Source: an uncultured Clostridia bacterium
GTDB taxonomy: Bacteria > Bacillota > Clostridia > Oscillospirales > Acutalibacteraceae
NCBI GenBank assembly: GCA_947627135.1
Contig: CANQUV010000009.1
Coordinates: forward strand, 1 to 64,000
Direction of reading: 5' to 3'
Length of the DNA stretch: 64,000 nt
This document shows, piece after piece, positions 32,903 to 42,333 of this stretch (positions are counted from its first letter, which is position 1; the number at the start of each line of letters is the position of its first letter). Made by a program: the position numbers and the translations under genes. The notes beneath the pieces were generated by a model, which ran no database searches, was not told the DNA's origin, and saw only the letters and a list, made by a program, of their open reading frames with translations.

Positions 32903-34204
32903 ATGAGAACAGTTAAATTAACAAAGGATTCTATATCAAATATACTTGAGGGGATGTTAAAGAGAAGTCCCAACAGTTACGGTGAATATGAAAAAACAGT
33001 TACCGATATTCTTTCAAAGGTTAAGGATCAGGGAGATAAGGCGCTTTTTGAATTTACAAAAAAGTTTGATAAGTTTGATTTAAACGAAACAAATATTAAG
33101 GTAACAGAAGAAGAAATCAAACAGGCTTATGATGAAGTTGGAGAAGATTTGCTTAATGTAATAAGAAAATCTAAAGAAAATATTCGATCCTATCATCAAA
33201 GACAGCTCCAAAACAGCTGGTTTGAAAGCAAAGATAACGGAGTTATACTTGGTCAGAAAGTAACTCCCCTTGAAAAGGTAGGCGTTTATGTTCCCGGAGG
33301 AAAAGCAGCATACCCGTCCTCTGTTTTAATGAATATTATGCCTGCAAAGGTAGCAGGAGTAGATAGAATTATAATGACGACTCCTTGTAACAGCGAAGGA
33401 AAAATCGTTCCTGCCGTACTTGTTGCCGCTAATGAGGCAGGAGCAGACGAAATTTATAAGATAGGCGGAGCTCAGGCAATAGGCGCTTTAGCTTACGGTA
33501 CAAAATCCGTACCGAAGGTGGATAAAATCGTAGGACCTGGTAATATCTATGTTGCCCTTGCAAAAAAGGCAGTTTACGGACATGTAAATATTGATTCCGT
33601 TGCAGGACCCAGTGAAATTTTAATTGTTGCTGACGAAACTGCAAATCCACGCTATGTGGCGGCAGATTTGCTTTCGCAGGCAGAACACGATGAGCTTGCC
33701 TCTGCAATTTTAATAACTACAAGCGAAATTTTAGCAGAACAGGTAAGCAAAGAAGTTGATAATTTTACGAAAGAACTTTCAAGAAAAGAAATTATTGAAA
33801 AATCCCTTGAAAACTTCGGATATATTTTAATTGCAGAAGATTTAGAAGAGGCTATTGAAACAGCTAATTCAATTGCTTCCGAACACCTTGAAATCGTAAC
33901 AAAAGATCCTTTCTGCGTTATGACAAAAATCCGTAACGCAGGAGCGATATTCATAGGAGAAAACAGCTGTGAATCATTGGGAGACTATTTTGCAGGACCT
34001 AACCACGTTCTTCCCACAAACGGTACCGCAAAGTTCTTCTCCCCTTTAAGCGTTGATGATTTTATTAAAAAATCAAGTATTATTTATTATTCGAGAGAAG
34101 CCTTGCAAACAGTTTATAAGGATGTTGAAAAATTTGCAAAGGCAGAGCATCTGACTGCTCACGCTAACGCAATAACAGTCAGATTTGAAGAAGAAAATCA
34201 GTAA
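32903..34204 (+). CDS. hisD: Histidinol dehydrogenase
   Basis: A 433-residue zinc enzyme oxidising L-histidinol to histidine in two NAD-dependent steps. Motifs: VGVYVPGGKAAYPSSVLMN, IGGAQAIGALAYGT, VDKIVGPGNIYVALAK, the zinc/catalytic region GPSEILIVAD and LSQAEHDE, and SEHLEI with the catalytic Glu-His. Start: ATG 32903 behind aaaggag. It is 23 bases after hisC. Length is standard. Confidence 0.96.
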   Translation: MRTVKLTKDSISNILEGMLKRSPNSYGEYEKTVTDILSKVKDQGDKALFEFTKKFDKFDLNETNIKVTEEEIKQAYDEVGEDLLNVIRKSKENIRSYHQRQLQNSWFESKDNGVILGQKVTPLEKVGVYVPGGKAAYPSSVLMNIMPAKVAGVDRIIMTTPCNSEGKIVPAVLVAANEAGADEIYKIGGAQAIGALAYGTKSVPKVDKIVGPGNIYVALAKKAVYGHVNIDSVAGPSEILIVADETANPRYVAADLLSQAEHDELASAILITTSEILAEQVSKEVDNFTKELSRKEIIEKSLENFGYILIAEDLEEAIETANSIASEHLEIVTKDPFCVMTKIRNAGAIFIGENSCESLGDYFAGPNHVLPTNGTAKFFSPLSVDDFIKKSSIIYYSREALQTVYKDVEKFAKAEHLTAHANAITVRFEEENQ

Positions 34205-34232
34205 ATTTAAAAGAACAAACAAGGCGGTATAA

Positions 34233-35042
34233 ATGAGTATTTTATCCGATTTTCATATTCATACAAGATTTTCGGGCGACAGCAAAGAAAATCCTGAAAA
34301 TACAGTAAAAAGAGCAATACAGCTGGGTCTTAAAAGTATTTGCTTTACAGACCATCAGGATTTTGATTATATTTACGATAATATAGATTTTAATTTAAAC
34401 GCTCCCGAATATTTTAATTGTCTTTCAGAACTTAAAGAAAATTATAAAAACAAAATTAAAATTTTGATTGGACTTGAAATAGGTATTGAACCTTATCTTG
34501 CAGAAAGGCTCAACAGCTTTGTAAATGCAAATCCTTATGATTTTGTTATCGGCTCGTCTCATCTTGTAAACAGACAAGACCCTTATTACCCTGAGTATTT
34601 TCAGGGCAGAACAGATAAAGAGGCCTTTGAGGATTATTTTAAGTCCATACTTGAGAATTTAAAGGTTTATGATAATTTTGATGTTTACGGTCATCTTGAC
34701 TATGTTGTAAGATACAGCAAAAATAAGGATAAGAATTACTCATATAACACCTTTGCCGATTATATTGATGAAATCTTGAAACAGCTTATATCAAAGGGTA
34801 AAGGTATAGAGTTAAACTCAGCTGCTTACCGTTACGGTTTTAATAACCCCAACCCCGTTCCCGAAGCTGTTAAAAGATATAAGGAATTAGGCGGAGAAAT
34901 TATTACAGTCGGCTCAGACGCACACAAAGCCGAAGATACAGCCTCAGGCTTTGATAGAATTTATAATGTACTTGTAAATTCAGGCTTTAAATATTATACT
35001 GTTTTTGAAAACAGAAAACCTGAATTTGTCCCAATAAATTAA
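34233..35042 (+). CDS. hisJ: Histidinol-phosphatase, PHP family
   Basis: A 269-residue PHP-fold phosphatase of the Firmicutes HisJ/HisK type, not the HAD type. Metal-ligand motifs: DFHIHTRFSGD, CFTDHQDF, GLEIG, GSSHLV, YGHLDYV and GSDAHKAED. It converts histidinol phosphate to histidinol, the step between the products of its neighbours hisC and hisD, which confirms the assignment. aaggcgg precedes the start. Confidence 0.93.
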   Translation: MSILSDFHIHTRFSGDSKENPENTVKRAIQLGLKSICFTDHQDFDYIYDNIDFNLNAPEYFNCLSELKENYKNKIKILIGLEIGIEPYLAERLNSFVNANPYDFVIGSSHLVNRQDPYYPEYFQGRTDKEAFEDYFKSILENLKVYDNFDVYGHLDYVVRYSKNKDKNYSYNTFADYIDEILKQLISKGKGIELNSAAYRYGFNNPNPVPEAVKRYKELGGEIITVGSDAHKAEDTASGFDRIYNVLVNSGFKYYTVFENRKPEFVPIN

Positions 35043-35057
35043 ATAAGAGGTGATATT

Positions 35058-35648
35058 ATGCCGGAAAGAATAGCACAGGTAACAAGAAAAACAAAGGAAA
35101 CAGATATTTTAATAGAACTTAACCTTGACGGAAGCGGAAAATGCACAGCCGATACAGGAGTAGGATTTTTTGACCATATACTTGAGGGTTTTGCAAAGCA
35201 CGGACTTTTTGATTTAACGGTCAAGGTTAAAGGCGATCTTAATGTAGACGACCACCACACAATTGAAGATACGGGAATTGTTTTAGGAGAGGCAATTTTA
35301 AAAGCGGTTGGTGATAAAAAGGGCATTAAAAGATACGGAAGCTGTATCTTGCCTATGGACGAAACTTTGGTACTTTGCGCAATAGATTTATCAGGACGTC
35401 CGTACTATTCATCGGATTTATCTTTCACCTTTGATAAAATGGGAGATATGAATACCAATATGGTAAAAGAATTTTTCTATGCCGTTTCATATACGGGAAT
35501 GATGAACCTCCATTTTAAACAACTTTCCGGAGAAAACGACCACCATATTGCAGAAGCCTCGTTTAAAGCTTTTGCGAAAGCTCTTGATATGGCAACAACT
35601 ATTGACCCGCGCATAACAGATGTACTTTCAACGAAGGGAACAATATAA
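35058..35648 (+). CDS. hisB: Imidazoleglycerol-phosphate dehydratase
   Basis: A 196-residue manganese enzyme. Motifs: ADTGVGFFDHILEGFAKHG, DDHHTIEDTGI, the second-half repeats DLSGRPYY and HHIAEASFKAFAKALDMA. Monofunctional form. ATG 35058 has gaggtg. It is the last gene of the short his operon. hisG, hisA, hisF, hisH and hisI are not in the window and must be elsewhere if the pathway is complete. Confidence 0.96.
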   Translation: MPERIAQVTRKTKETDILIELNLDGSGKCTADTGVGFFDHILEGFAKHGLFDLTVKVKGDLNVDDHHTIEDTGIVLGEAILKAVGDKKGIKRYGSCILPMDETLVLCAIDLSGRPYYSSDLSFTFDKMGDMNTNMVKEFFYAVSYTGMMNLHFKQLSGENDHHIAEASFKAFAKALDMATTIDPRITDVLSTKGTI

Positions 35649-35685
35649 AAATTATTTACGATACAAAATAATATCAAAATAATAA

Positions 35686-35724
35686 AACCCGCACTCATAG
35701 CATAATACACTTTGAGTGCGGGTT
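35686..35724. terminator. Terminator between hisB and tRNA-Thr
   Basis: Stem aacccgcactca / tgagtgcgggtt (12 bp, perfect) with a 15-base loop. It lies between the convergent hisB and tRNA-Thr genes. The T-tract is weak on the plus strand (ttcattatt) and better on the minus strand (ttttattattt), so it may serve both. Confidence 0.7.
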
Positions 35725-35730
35725 CATTAT

Positions 35731-35806
<76 letters not shown>

Positions 35807-35969
35807 ATTTAATGTCCGTTAGATATAATATCATATATATTTTTAAATTTCAATAACTTTTTTATTGGCAGAAAAATTTATTTTTACCGTTTTTGTTATA
35901 AAACTTCTGATTTTTTTAATAAAATATGCTATGAAATTAAAAAATTACAACAAAATCCTAAAAAAATAC

Positions 35970-35998
35970 TTGCAATATGGAAAACAGGGTGTTATAAT
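35970..35998 (+). promoter_or_regulatory. Promoter of the rimP-nusA-infB operon
   Basis: TTGCAA (35970-35975), 17-base spacer, TATAAT (35993-35998), followed by a leader of about 65 bases. Confidence 0.7.
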
Positions 35999-36021
35999 CT
36001 GTTAAGGTAAATATTTAAAGT

Positions 36022-36050
36022 AAAGGAGTGGGCAATAAACCCGCTCCTTT
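36022..36050 (+). promoter_or_regulatory. Leader hairpin of the rimP-nusA operon
   Basis: Stem aaaggagtggg / cccgctccttt (11 bp, one T-G pair) with loop caataaa, placed just downstream of the promoter and 20 bases before the rimP ribosome binding site. It has no clear T-run (ctatttg), so it may be a stabilising or NusA-responsive structure rather than a simple terminator. Similar hairpins precede rimP in other Clostridia. Confidence 0.6.
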
Positions 36051-36072
36051 CTATTTGTGCGGAGGTAATTGT

Positions 36073-36555
36073 ATGGCAAATAAAAAAGGCGGAACTACCG
36101 TAGAAGCGGTGAGGTCTTTAATTGAGCCCATAATAAATGATTTCGGTTTGCAGCTTTGGGATGTCCGCTATGTTAAAGAGGGTGCTCAGTGGTATTTAAG
36201 GATTTTTATAGATAAGCCTGAGGGTATAAATATTGAAGATTGCGAAAAGGTATCTCGTGCTATCGATCAGCCCCTTGATGAACTTAACCCCATAGAGCAA
36301 AGCTATTGTCTTGAAGTATGCTCGCCGGGAATAGAAAGAGAACTTATCAGAGAAGAACATTTTATGCAGTTTATAAACTGCGATGTAATGGTAAAGATGA
36401 TAAGACCTATTGATGGCATAGGAAAAGAGTTTAACGGGGTGTTAAAAAACTATAACAGCGGAGAGGTTACAATTGAAGATCACAGCGGGGAAAATCAGAT
36501 AACAATTAATAAAAAAGACGCTGTTTGGATAAAATTAGACGATTTTGACATTTGA
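36073..36555 (+). CDS. rimP: Ribosome maturation factor RimP
   Basis: 160 residues; 30S subunit assembly factor. Domain signs: SLIEPIINDFGLQLWDVRYVKEGAQWYLRIFIDKPEGI (N-terminal domain, in pieces), IEDCEKVSRAIDQPLDE, and LEVCSPGIERELIREEHF, the most conserved stretch, followed by an SH3-like C-terminal domain. ATG 36073 follows ggaggt; the longer upstream reading runs through the leader hairpin. First gene of the operon. Confidence 0.95.
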   Translation: MANKKGGTTVEAVRSLIEPIINDFGLQLWDVRYVKEGAQWYLRIFIDKPEGINIEDCEKVSRAIDQPLDELNPIEQSYCLEVCSPGIERELIREEHFMQFINCDVMVKMIRPIDGIGKEFNGVLKNYNSGEVTIEDHSGENQITINKKDAVWIKLDDFDI

Positions 36556-36598
36556 TTTTAAGATTTAATAATTAATGAAGGAAAGGATGATTTGGAAA

Positions 36599-37747
36599 AT
36601 GAATACCAAAGAATTATTTGAAGCATTAGAATTATTTGAAAAGGAGAAAGGAATCTCTGCGGATTATATGTTTTCGCAAATTGAGAGAGCAATAGTAGTT
36701 GCATGCAAAAATAACTACGGAGGAAACGACAATGTAGTTTTCAATGTTGACAGAGAGAAGAACAAATTTGGAGTAAAGCTTGTAAAGACGGTAAGAGAAG
36801 AAGTAGAGGACAAAAACTATGAAATCTCGCTTGAAGACGCATTAAAAATCAGTAAGAGAGCAAAGATAGACGAAGAAATACAAATCCCGCTGGATCCGAA
36901 GGAGTTAGGCAGAATAGCAATACAGACAGCAAGAAACGTAATCCGACAGGGAATCAGAGACGGAGAAAAGGGACAGATGTTGCAGGAATTCCAGAGTAAG
37001 TTAGGAGAACTTGTAACAGCAGTAGTTGAAAGAATCGACCCAAAAACAGGAGCTGCGTCAATTACAATAGGAAAGGCACAGGTTACGCTGCCCAAAAACG
37101 AGCAAATTGGAGACGAGGTATTAAAAGAGGGCGACCATATAAAGGTTTATATAGCAGATATAAAAGACAGCGGTAAAGGACCCCATGCTATTATATCAAG
37201 AAGTCATCCGGAACTTGTTAAGCGTTTGTTTGAGCAGGAAGTTCCCGAGATTTATGATGGTATTGTAGAAATTAAATCAATATCAAGAGAAGCAGGCTCA
37301 CGAACAAAAATGGCAGTTGTGTCAAAGGATTCAGAGGTTGACGCAGTAGGAGCCTGTATCGGAACAAGAGGAGCCAGAGTAAACGAAATAGTTGAGGAAC
37401 TGGGCGGAGAAAAAATCGATATTATAGAATACAGCGATGATCCTGTAAAGTATATATCAGCAGCACTTTCACCTGCAACGGTAATTTCAGTTAAAGTTGC
37501 ACAGGACGGTTCAAAAAATTGCAAGGTTACGGTTCCAGACGGACAACTTTCACTAGCAATCGGCAACAAGGGACAGAATGCCCGATTGGCAGCAAGGCTG
37601 ACAGGATGGAAAATAGACATTCGACCTGAAAGCGGATTTTACGGTGAAGATGACGATGACGACGATTTGATTGCAGATGACGCTGAAGATGTTAAAACAG
37701 ATAAAATCGAGTTAGAAGAAACAGAGAAAAGTACAGAAGAAGAATAA
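36599..37747 (+). CDS. nusA: Transcription termination/antitermination factor NusA
   Basis: 382 residues: N-terminal RNA polymerase-binding domain (MNTKELFEALELFEKEKGI), S1 domain (about 130-200), and two KH domains with SREAGSRTKMAVVS, ACIGTRGARVNEIVEELGGEKIDIIEYS and SLAIGNKGQNARLAARLTGWKIDI. The tail is acidic (DDDDDD region, ending EETEKSTEEE). The actinobacterial/proteobacterial C-terminal repeats are absent, as usual in Firmicutes. ATG 36599 is chosen because the family begins MNxELFEAL; ATG 36588 is an alternative. Confidence 0.96.
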   Translation: MNTKELFEALELFEKEKGISADYMFSQIERAIVVACKNNYGGNDNVVFNVDREKNKFGVKLVKTVREEVEDKNYEISLEDALKISKRAKIDEEIQIPLDPKELGRIAIQTARNVIRQGIRDGEKGQMLQEFQSKLGELVTAVVERIDPKTGAASITIGKAQVTLPKNEQIGDEVLKEGDHIKVYIADIKDSGKGPHAIISRSHPELVKRLFEQEVPEIYDGIVEIKSISREAGSRTKMAVVSKDSEVDAVGACIGTRGARVNEIVEELGGEKIDIIEYSDDPVKYISAALSPATVISVKVAQDGSKNCKVTVPDGQLSLAIGNKGQNARLAARLTGWKIDIRPESGFYGEDDDDDDLIADDAEDVKTDKIELEETEKSTEEE

Positions 37748-37774
37748 AATATTATCATAAAGAGAGGGAATTTT

Positions 37775-38077
37775 ATGAAGCAAAAAAAAATACCCTTGAG
37801 GAAATGTACCGGATGCGGAGAAATGAAGCCGAAATATGAGCTTGTAAGGGTTGTAAAGGGACCTGATGTGAAAGATGAGCAGGGAGAATTTTTAAGTGCA
37901 GGTAAAGTTTCCCTTGATTTAACGGGTAAAAAGCCGGGCAGGGGAGCATATATTTGCAAAAGTGCAGACTGCCTTGAAAAAGCAATAAAGGCAAAAAGGC
38001 TTGAAAGGGCGTTCGGCTGTAAAATTCCCGAAGAAATTTATGCTGAAATGCAACAGGAGATGGGAAAAAATGAATGA
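37775..38077 (+). CDS. rnpM: RNase P modulator RnpM (YlxR, DUF448)
   Basis: 100 residues with the YlxR fold: PLRKCTGCGEMKPKYELVRVV, GKKPGRGAYICKSADCLEKAIKAKRLERAF. CxxC and a later Cys are visible. The family binds RNA and was recently linked to RNase P in Bacillus. Position between nusA and the L7Ae-like gene is the conserved one. It overlaps the next gene by 8 bases. Confidence 0.93.
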   Translation: MKQKKIPLRKCTGCGEMKPKYELVRVVKGPDVKDEQGEFLSAGKVSLDLTGKKPGRGAYICKSADCLEKAIKAKRLERAFGCKIPEEIYAEMQQEMGKNE

Positions 38078-38396
38078 TAAAATACTTTCCCTACTTGGTT
38101 TGTGCAGAAAAGCAGGAAAGGTTACTATTGGAAGTGAAGCCGTTATAGACATGGTTATCAAACAAAAATCAAAGCTTGTAATAATGGCAAAAGATGTGTC
38201 AGAAAACACAGAGAAAAAAATATTGATAAATTCCCATAAAAATAATGTTAAGGCACTTATTCTTAACAGAACGAAAGATGAGTTAAGTACGGCGCTTGGA
38301 AAATTTTGTGCGGTTATTTCAATAAATGAGGTTGGATTTGGAAATAAGCTTGAAAAACTTATTTCAGAAGAAAATCAACAGGAGGCATGTATATGA
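38070..38396 (+). CDS. L7Ae/L30e/S12e-type RNA-binding protein (YlxQ)
   Basis: 108 residues, kink-turn-binding fold: [47 protein letters not shown] (read in pieces). It corresponds to YlxQ of the nusA-infB operon in Firmicutes. The start is ATG 38070 with aggagatggg upstream. The ORF extends further 5' but only as an overlap with rnpM. It overlaps infB by 4 bases (ATGA). Confidence 0.9.
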   Translation: MNDKILSLLGLCRKAGKVTIGSEAVIDMVIKQKSKLVIMAKDVSENTEKKILINSHKNNVKALILNRTKDELSTALGKFCAVISINEVGFGNKLEKLISEENQQEACI

Positions 38397-40783
38397 AATT
38401 AAAATATAAAGTAAAAGATGCAGCAGCAGATTTTGGCGTTAAAACAAAGGAAATAACGGAGATATTGGAGAAGTACACAGGTGTAGCAAAAAAGACGGCG
38501 GCAGCTTTAGAAGATACAGATATGGATGTTCTTTTTGCATACTTTACAAAAGCCAATGAAATGGATAGTCTTGATTCATATTTTGAAGTAAGAAACAAGG
38601 CGATCGAAGAAAAAGCAGAACAGCAGGCTAAAGAGGAAAAAATAAAAAAAGAGGCAGAAAAAGAGAAAAAAGAAAAACATGAAAAACCGGCTTTACGGAA
38701 GCAGAAAAAGGAAAAGAGCATAGAAGAAAAGCCAAAAAAAGACAAAAAGGATATGCCTAAAGCGAAAAACGAACCAGCCTCACAAGAACCTGTATTTGAA
38801 GAAAAAATAGAAAAAAGAAGAAGAATAATAATAGATACAAGAGCGTCAAATGTAGATGTTGAAAAATACAACGAAAAATACGATAATCTTGCATCTGAAA
38901 AAATGCGTACGGATAATACTGTTAAAAAGCAAAAATTTACAAACCGTTCACAGCGTCAGAAAGGAAAGCAAAGGGGCAAAAAGGAAACAGAGCAGGAAAG
39001 ACTCAAGAGAATTGCGCTTCAGCGTAAAGCAAAGCCGATCACAGTGTTGGTTCCTGATGAAATAGTTGTATCCGAGCTTGCTCTGCGCCTTAAAGCAACG
39101 GTTGCAGAAGTAGTAAAAAAAGCCTTTTTAATGGGAACAATGATTACTCCTAACGATACTATTGACTTTGATACAGCTTCACTTATTGCTATGGAATTTC
39201 ACGCAAAGGTGGAAAAAGAGGTTGTAGTAACAATAGAGGAAAGAATTATAGACGACAGCGAAGACGATGATGCTAATCTTGTTGACAGAGCGCCGGTAGT
39301 AGTAGTAATGGGTCACGTTGACCATGGTAAAACCTCAATTCTTGATGCTATCCGCCATGCAAATGTTACAGAGCATGAGGCAGGCGGAATTACCCAGCAT
39401 ATCGGTGCATACAGAGTAAAAGTAAACGACAGACCTATCACATTCCTTGATACTCCCGGACACGAAGCGTTTACAACGATGCGTGCAAGAGGAGCACAGG
39501 TAACAGATATAGCAATTCTTGTAGTTGCCGCAGACGACGGTATTATGCCTCAGACAATTGAAGCAATTAACCATGCGAAGGCAGCAGGTGTATCTGTTGT
39601 AGTAGCAATAAATAAAATGGATAAGGATGGCGCAAACCCTGAGCGAGTTAAGCAACAGCTTATGGAATATGAGCTTGTTCCCGAAGAATGGGGCGGAGAT
39701 ACACCGTGTATTCCTGTTTCCGCAAAAACAAAAGAGGGCTTGCAGGACTTGCTTGAAATGGTAACTCTTGTTGCAGATATGAAAGAGCTTAAAGCAAATC
39801 CCGACAGAGCCGCTAAAGGTTCCGTTATTGAGGCAAGACTTGATAAGGGCAGAGGTCCTATTGCAACAGTGCTTGTGCAAAACGGTACACTTAATGTAGG
39901 CGATATTATCGTTGCAGGAACTTGCGTAGGACGTGTTCGTGCTATGACAAACGATAAGGGTGAAAATGTTAAATCGGCAGGTCCGTCTGTTCCTGTTGAA
40001 ATTACAGGACTTGACGAAGTTCCCACAGGCGGAGATACCTTTAATGCGGTTTCAGATGAAAGACTTGCAAGAGAACTTGTTGACCAGAGAAAAACTGCTC
40101 AAAAAGAAGAAATTTTCAACGCTCAGACAAAGGTTACTCTCGATAATTTGTTCGACCAGATGAAGTTAGGCGATATTGCAGAGCTCAAAATTATTGTTAA
40201 AGCAGATGTTCAGGGTTCGGTTGAGGCTGTTAAGCAGTCCCTTGAAAAGCTCTCCAATGATGAGGTAAGAGTTAATGTTATCCACGGAGGCGTAGGTGCT
40301 GTTAATGAATCTGACGTTATGCTTGCTAATGCTTCTAATGCGATTATAGTAGGCTTTAATGTACGTCCTGATGCGATCGCTCAGGCAAATGCAGAGCGTG
40401 ACGGCGTTGATATGCGTCTTTACAGAGTAATTTATGACTGTATAGAAGAAATTGAATCCGCTATGAAAGGTATGCTTGCTCCTAAGACAAGAGAAGTTGT
40501 TCTGGGAAGTGCCGAGGTTAGAAATGTTATCAGAATCAAGAGTATCGGTTTTATTGCCGGTTCTTATGTTAAAAGCGGTAAGGTTCAGAGAAACGAAAGC
40601 GTCAGAGTTGTTCGTGACGGTATTATTGTTGCCGATGATACGATCGCTTCATTACAGCGTTTCAAAGACTCAGTAAAAGAGGTTTCAGAGGGCTACGAGT
40701 GCGGTATCGGACTTGAAAAATTCAACGATATTAAAGAGGGCGATATTTTAGAGTGCTATACAATAGAGGAATATCGTGACTAA
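38393..40783 (+). CDS. infB: Translation initiation factor IF-2
   Basis: About 796 residues. The N-terminal domain ([18 protein letters not shown]) is followed by a long Lys/Glu-rich coiled linker (about 60-150). The GTPase domain has [22 protein letters not shown] and NKMD, and domains II-IV follow ([20 protein letters not shown]). ATG 38393 overlaps the stop of ylxQ (ATGA) and has ggagg 7 bases upstream, better than ATG 38387. It delivers initiator tRNA to the 30S subunit. Confidence 0.97.
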   Translation: MKLKYKVKDAAADFGVKTKEITEILEKYTGVAKKTAAALEDTDMDVLFAYFTKANEMDSLDSYFEVRNKAIEEKAEQQAKEEKIKKEAEKEKKEKHEKPALRKQKKEKSIEEKPKKDKKDMPKAKNEPASQEPVFEEKIEKRRRIIIDTRASNVDVEKYNEKYDNLASEKMRTDNTVKKQKFTNRSQRQKGKQRGKKETEQERLKRIALQRKAKPITVLVPDEIVVSELALRLKATVAEVVKKAFLMGTMITPNDTIDFDTASLIAMEFHAKVEKEVVVTIEERIIDDSEDDDANLVDRAPVVVVMGHVDHGKTSILDAIRHANVTEHEAGGITQHIGAYRVKVNDRPITFLDTPGHEAFTTMRARGAQVTDIAILVVAADDGIMPQTIEAINHAKAAGVSVVVAINKMDKDGANPERVKQQLMEYELVPEEWGGDTPCIPVSAKTKEGLQDLLEMVTLVADMKELKANPDRAAKGSVIEARLDKGRGPIATVLVQNGTLNVGDIIVAGTCVGRVRAMTNDKGENVKSAGPSVPVEITGLDEVPTGGDTFNAVSDERLARELVDQRKTAQKEEIFNAQTKVTLDNLFDQMKLGDIAELKIIVKADVQGSVEAVKQSLEKLSNDEVRVNVIHGGVGAVNESDVMLANASNAIIVGFNVRPDAIAQANAERDGVDMRLYRVIYDCIEEIESAMKGMLAPKTREVVLGSAEVRNVIRIKSIGFIAGSYVKSGKVQRNESVRVVRDGIIVADDTIASLQRFKDSVKEVSEGYECGIGLEKFNDIKEGDILECYTIEEYRD

Positions 40784-40805
40784 TAGAACAGTTAGAAATG
40801 AGATA

Positions 40806-40897
40806 AAAAGCAAAAGTTTTTTGCTCAGCTTTTTTTCAAAAAAGCTGACGAGGATCAAAGGACGAGAAGCCCTTTGTCGCGGTCGATAACCGCGAAA
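40806..40897 (+). repeat. Hairpin repeat A, copy 5, inside the infB-rbfA interval
   Basis: Lead hairpin cagctttttt / aaaaaagctg, second hairpin aaaggacgagaagcccttt (one mispair), third cgcggt / accgcg with loop cgata. Stems 1 and 3 differ from the other copies by paired changes. It starts 22 bases after the infB stop codon, within an otherwise continuous operon. Confidence 0.82.
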
Positions 40898-41011
40898 CTC
40901 AATTAATAATTAAAAAAAAATAAATTTTAGGGCGGACATTGTTCGCCCAAAATTTATAATAATGATGAATTAGGGAAGAATTTTTGTATATGACCTAAAA
41001 GGAATGATATT

Positions 41012-41395
41012 ATGGCAGGACATAGAATAGAAAGAATAACAGAAGATATTAAAAGAGAGCTTACAGCTATATTCAGGGAATTAAAAGACCCCAGAGTGAC
41101 CGAGGCTTTTGTTTCAATTATAAGAGTTGAAGTTACAAATGATTTATCATACTGTACAGTATATATAAGCGCTATTGAGGGCATGGAAAGGGCAAAGGAA
41201 GCTGTTAAGGGTTTAAAATCGGCTTCAGGTTATATAAGAAGAGAATTAGGTGCAAGACTTAAAATAAGACATATCCCCGAGCTTATTTTTAAATCAACCG
41301 ATTCCATTGAATACAGCGCAAATATTTCAAGAATATTAAACGGTCTTGATATAAAAGATGATAAGGAAAACGAAGAACAACTTGATGAGGAATAA
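41012..41395 (+). CDS. rbfA: Ribosome-binding factor A
   Basis: A 127-residue KH-like 30S maturation factor. Motifs: HRIERITEDIKRELTAIFREL, DPRVTEAFVSIIRVEVTNDLSYC, SGYIRRELGARLKIRHIPEL and the C-terminal DSIEYSANISRIL. The tail is acidic. Start ATG 41012 with aaaggaatg upstream. It is the expected follower of infB, but here 230 bases away with repeat A in between. It is 2 bases before the DHH gene. Confidence 0.95.
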   Translation: MAGHRIERITEDIKRELTAIFRELKDPRVTEAFVSIIRVEVTNDLSYCTVYISAIEGMERAKEAVKGLKSASGYIRRELGARLKIRHIPELIFKSTDSIEYSANISRILNGLDIKDDKENEEQLDEE

Positions 41396-41397
41396 AA

Positions 41398-42333
41398 ATG
41401 ACATTAAAAGAAGTTTGTAAAATCTTAAAAAATAAAAATAATATTGAAATTTTAACCCACTCATCCCCCGACGGAGATACGTTTGGTTGTGGTTTTGCAC
41501 TTTGTCTTGCTTTGCAAAGTATGGGAAAAAACGCAAGGGTGGTTGTTGAAAAACTGCCCTCAAAGTTTGAATTTCTTACAAAAGGTGTTAAAGAGCAGGA
41601 TTTTCAGGGTGAATTTGTTGTAAGCGTTGATATTGCCGCATTATCGCTTTTAGGCTCAAATGCTGAAAAGTACAAGGATATTATAGACTTGTGCATTGAC
41701 CACCACGGCTCAAATTCCATTGAAATTCAGGATAAGTATGTAGATGCACAGGCAGCGGCAGCCTGTGAAATTATTTATCAGATCATTTTGGAGCTGGGCG
41801 TTAAAATAACAAAAGAAATTGCAAATTGCCTTTATACAGGTATATCTACGGATACAGGCTGTTTCCGTTTTTCAAATACAACGGCGCAAACCCACAGAAT
41901 TGCCGCAGATTTAATGGAAACAGGCTGCGATTTTGAGATCATTAACAAAAATATGTTTGAAACAAAATCCAAAGCAAGAGTAGAGCTTGAAAAAAATCTT
42001 TACGATACAATGGAATACTTTGCAGAGGGTAAAGGTGCAATAATATGTATTTCACTTGATATGCTTGAAAGGCTGAATATCAACAATGACGATATAGAGG
42101 GTATAGAGTCTATTCCAAGACTAATTGAGGGAGTCGTTTTGGGAATTACAATGAAGGAAAAAGAAAAAAATTCTTATAAAATATCCGTAAGAACAAACGA
42201 TGGAATTAATGCCAGCAAGTTTTGTGAAAAATTCGGCGGAGGAGGACATACTGCCGCAGCAGGCTGTAAATTAAGCGGAGAGTATGAGACAGTAAAAGAA
42301 AAGCTTATTAAGTCGGCAGAGGAATTTATATGA
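41398..42333 (+). CDS. nrnA: DHH-family phosphoesterase (NrnA-like oligoribonuclease/pAp phosphatase)
   Basis: 311 residues. DHH domain motifs: HSSPDGDTFGCGFAL, SVDIA, IDHHGSNS, and STDTGCFRFSNT. DHHA1 domain: FGGGGHTAAAGCKL near the C-terminus. Relatives degrade nanoRNA or dephosphorylate pAp, and position between rbfA and truB is conserved in Firmicutes. Start ATG 41398; it overlaps truB by 4 bases. The exact substrate is a family inference. Confidence 0.9.
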   Translation: MTLKEVCKILKNKNNIEILTHSSPDGDTFGCGFALCLALQSMGKNARVVVEKLPSKFEFLTKGVKEQDFQGEFVVSVDIAALSLLGSNAEKYKDIIDLCIDHHGSNSIEIQDKYVDAQAAAACEIIYQIILELGVKITKEIANCLYTGISTDTGCFRFSNTTAQTHRIAADLMETGCDFEIINKNMFETKSKARVELEKNLYDTMEYFAEGKGAIICISLDMLERLNINNDDIEGIESIPRLIEGVVLGITMKEKEKNSYKISVRTNDGINASKFCEKFGGGGHTAAAGCKLSGEYETVKEKLIKSAEEFI

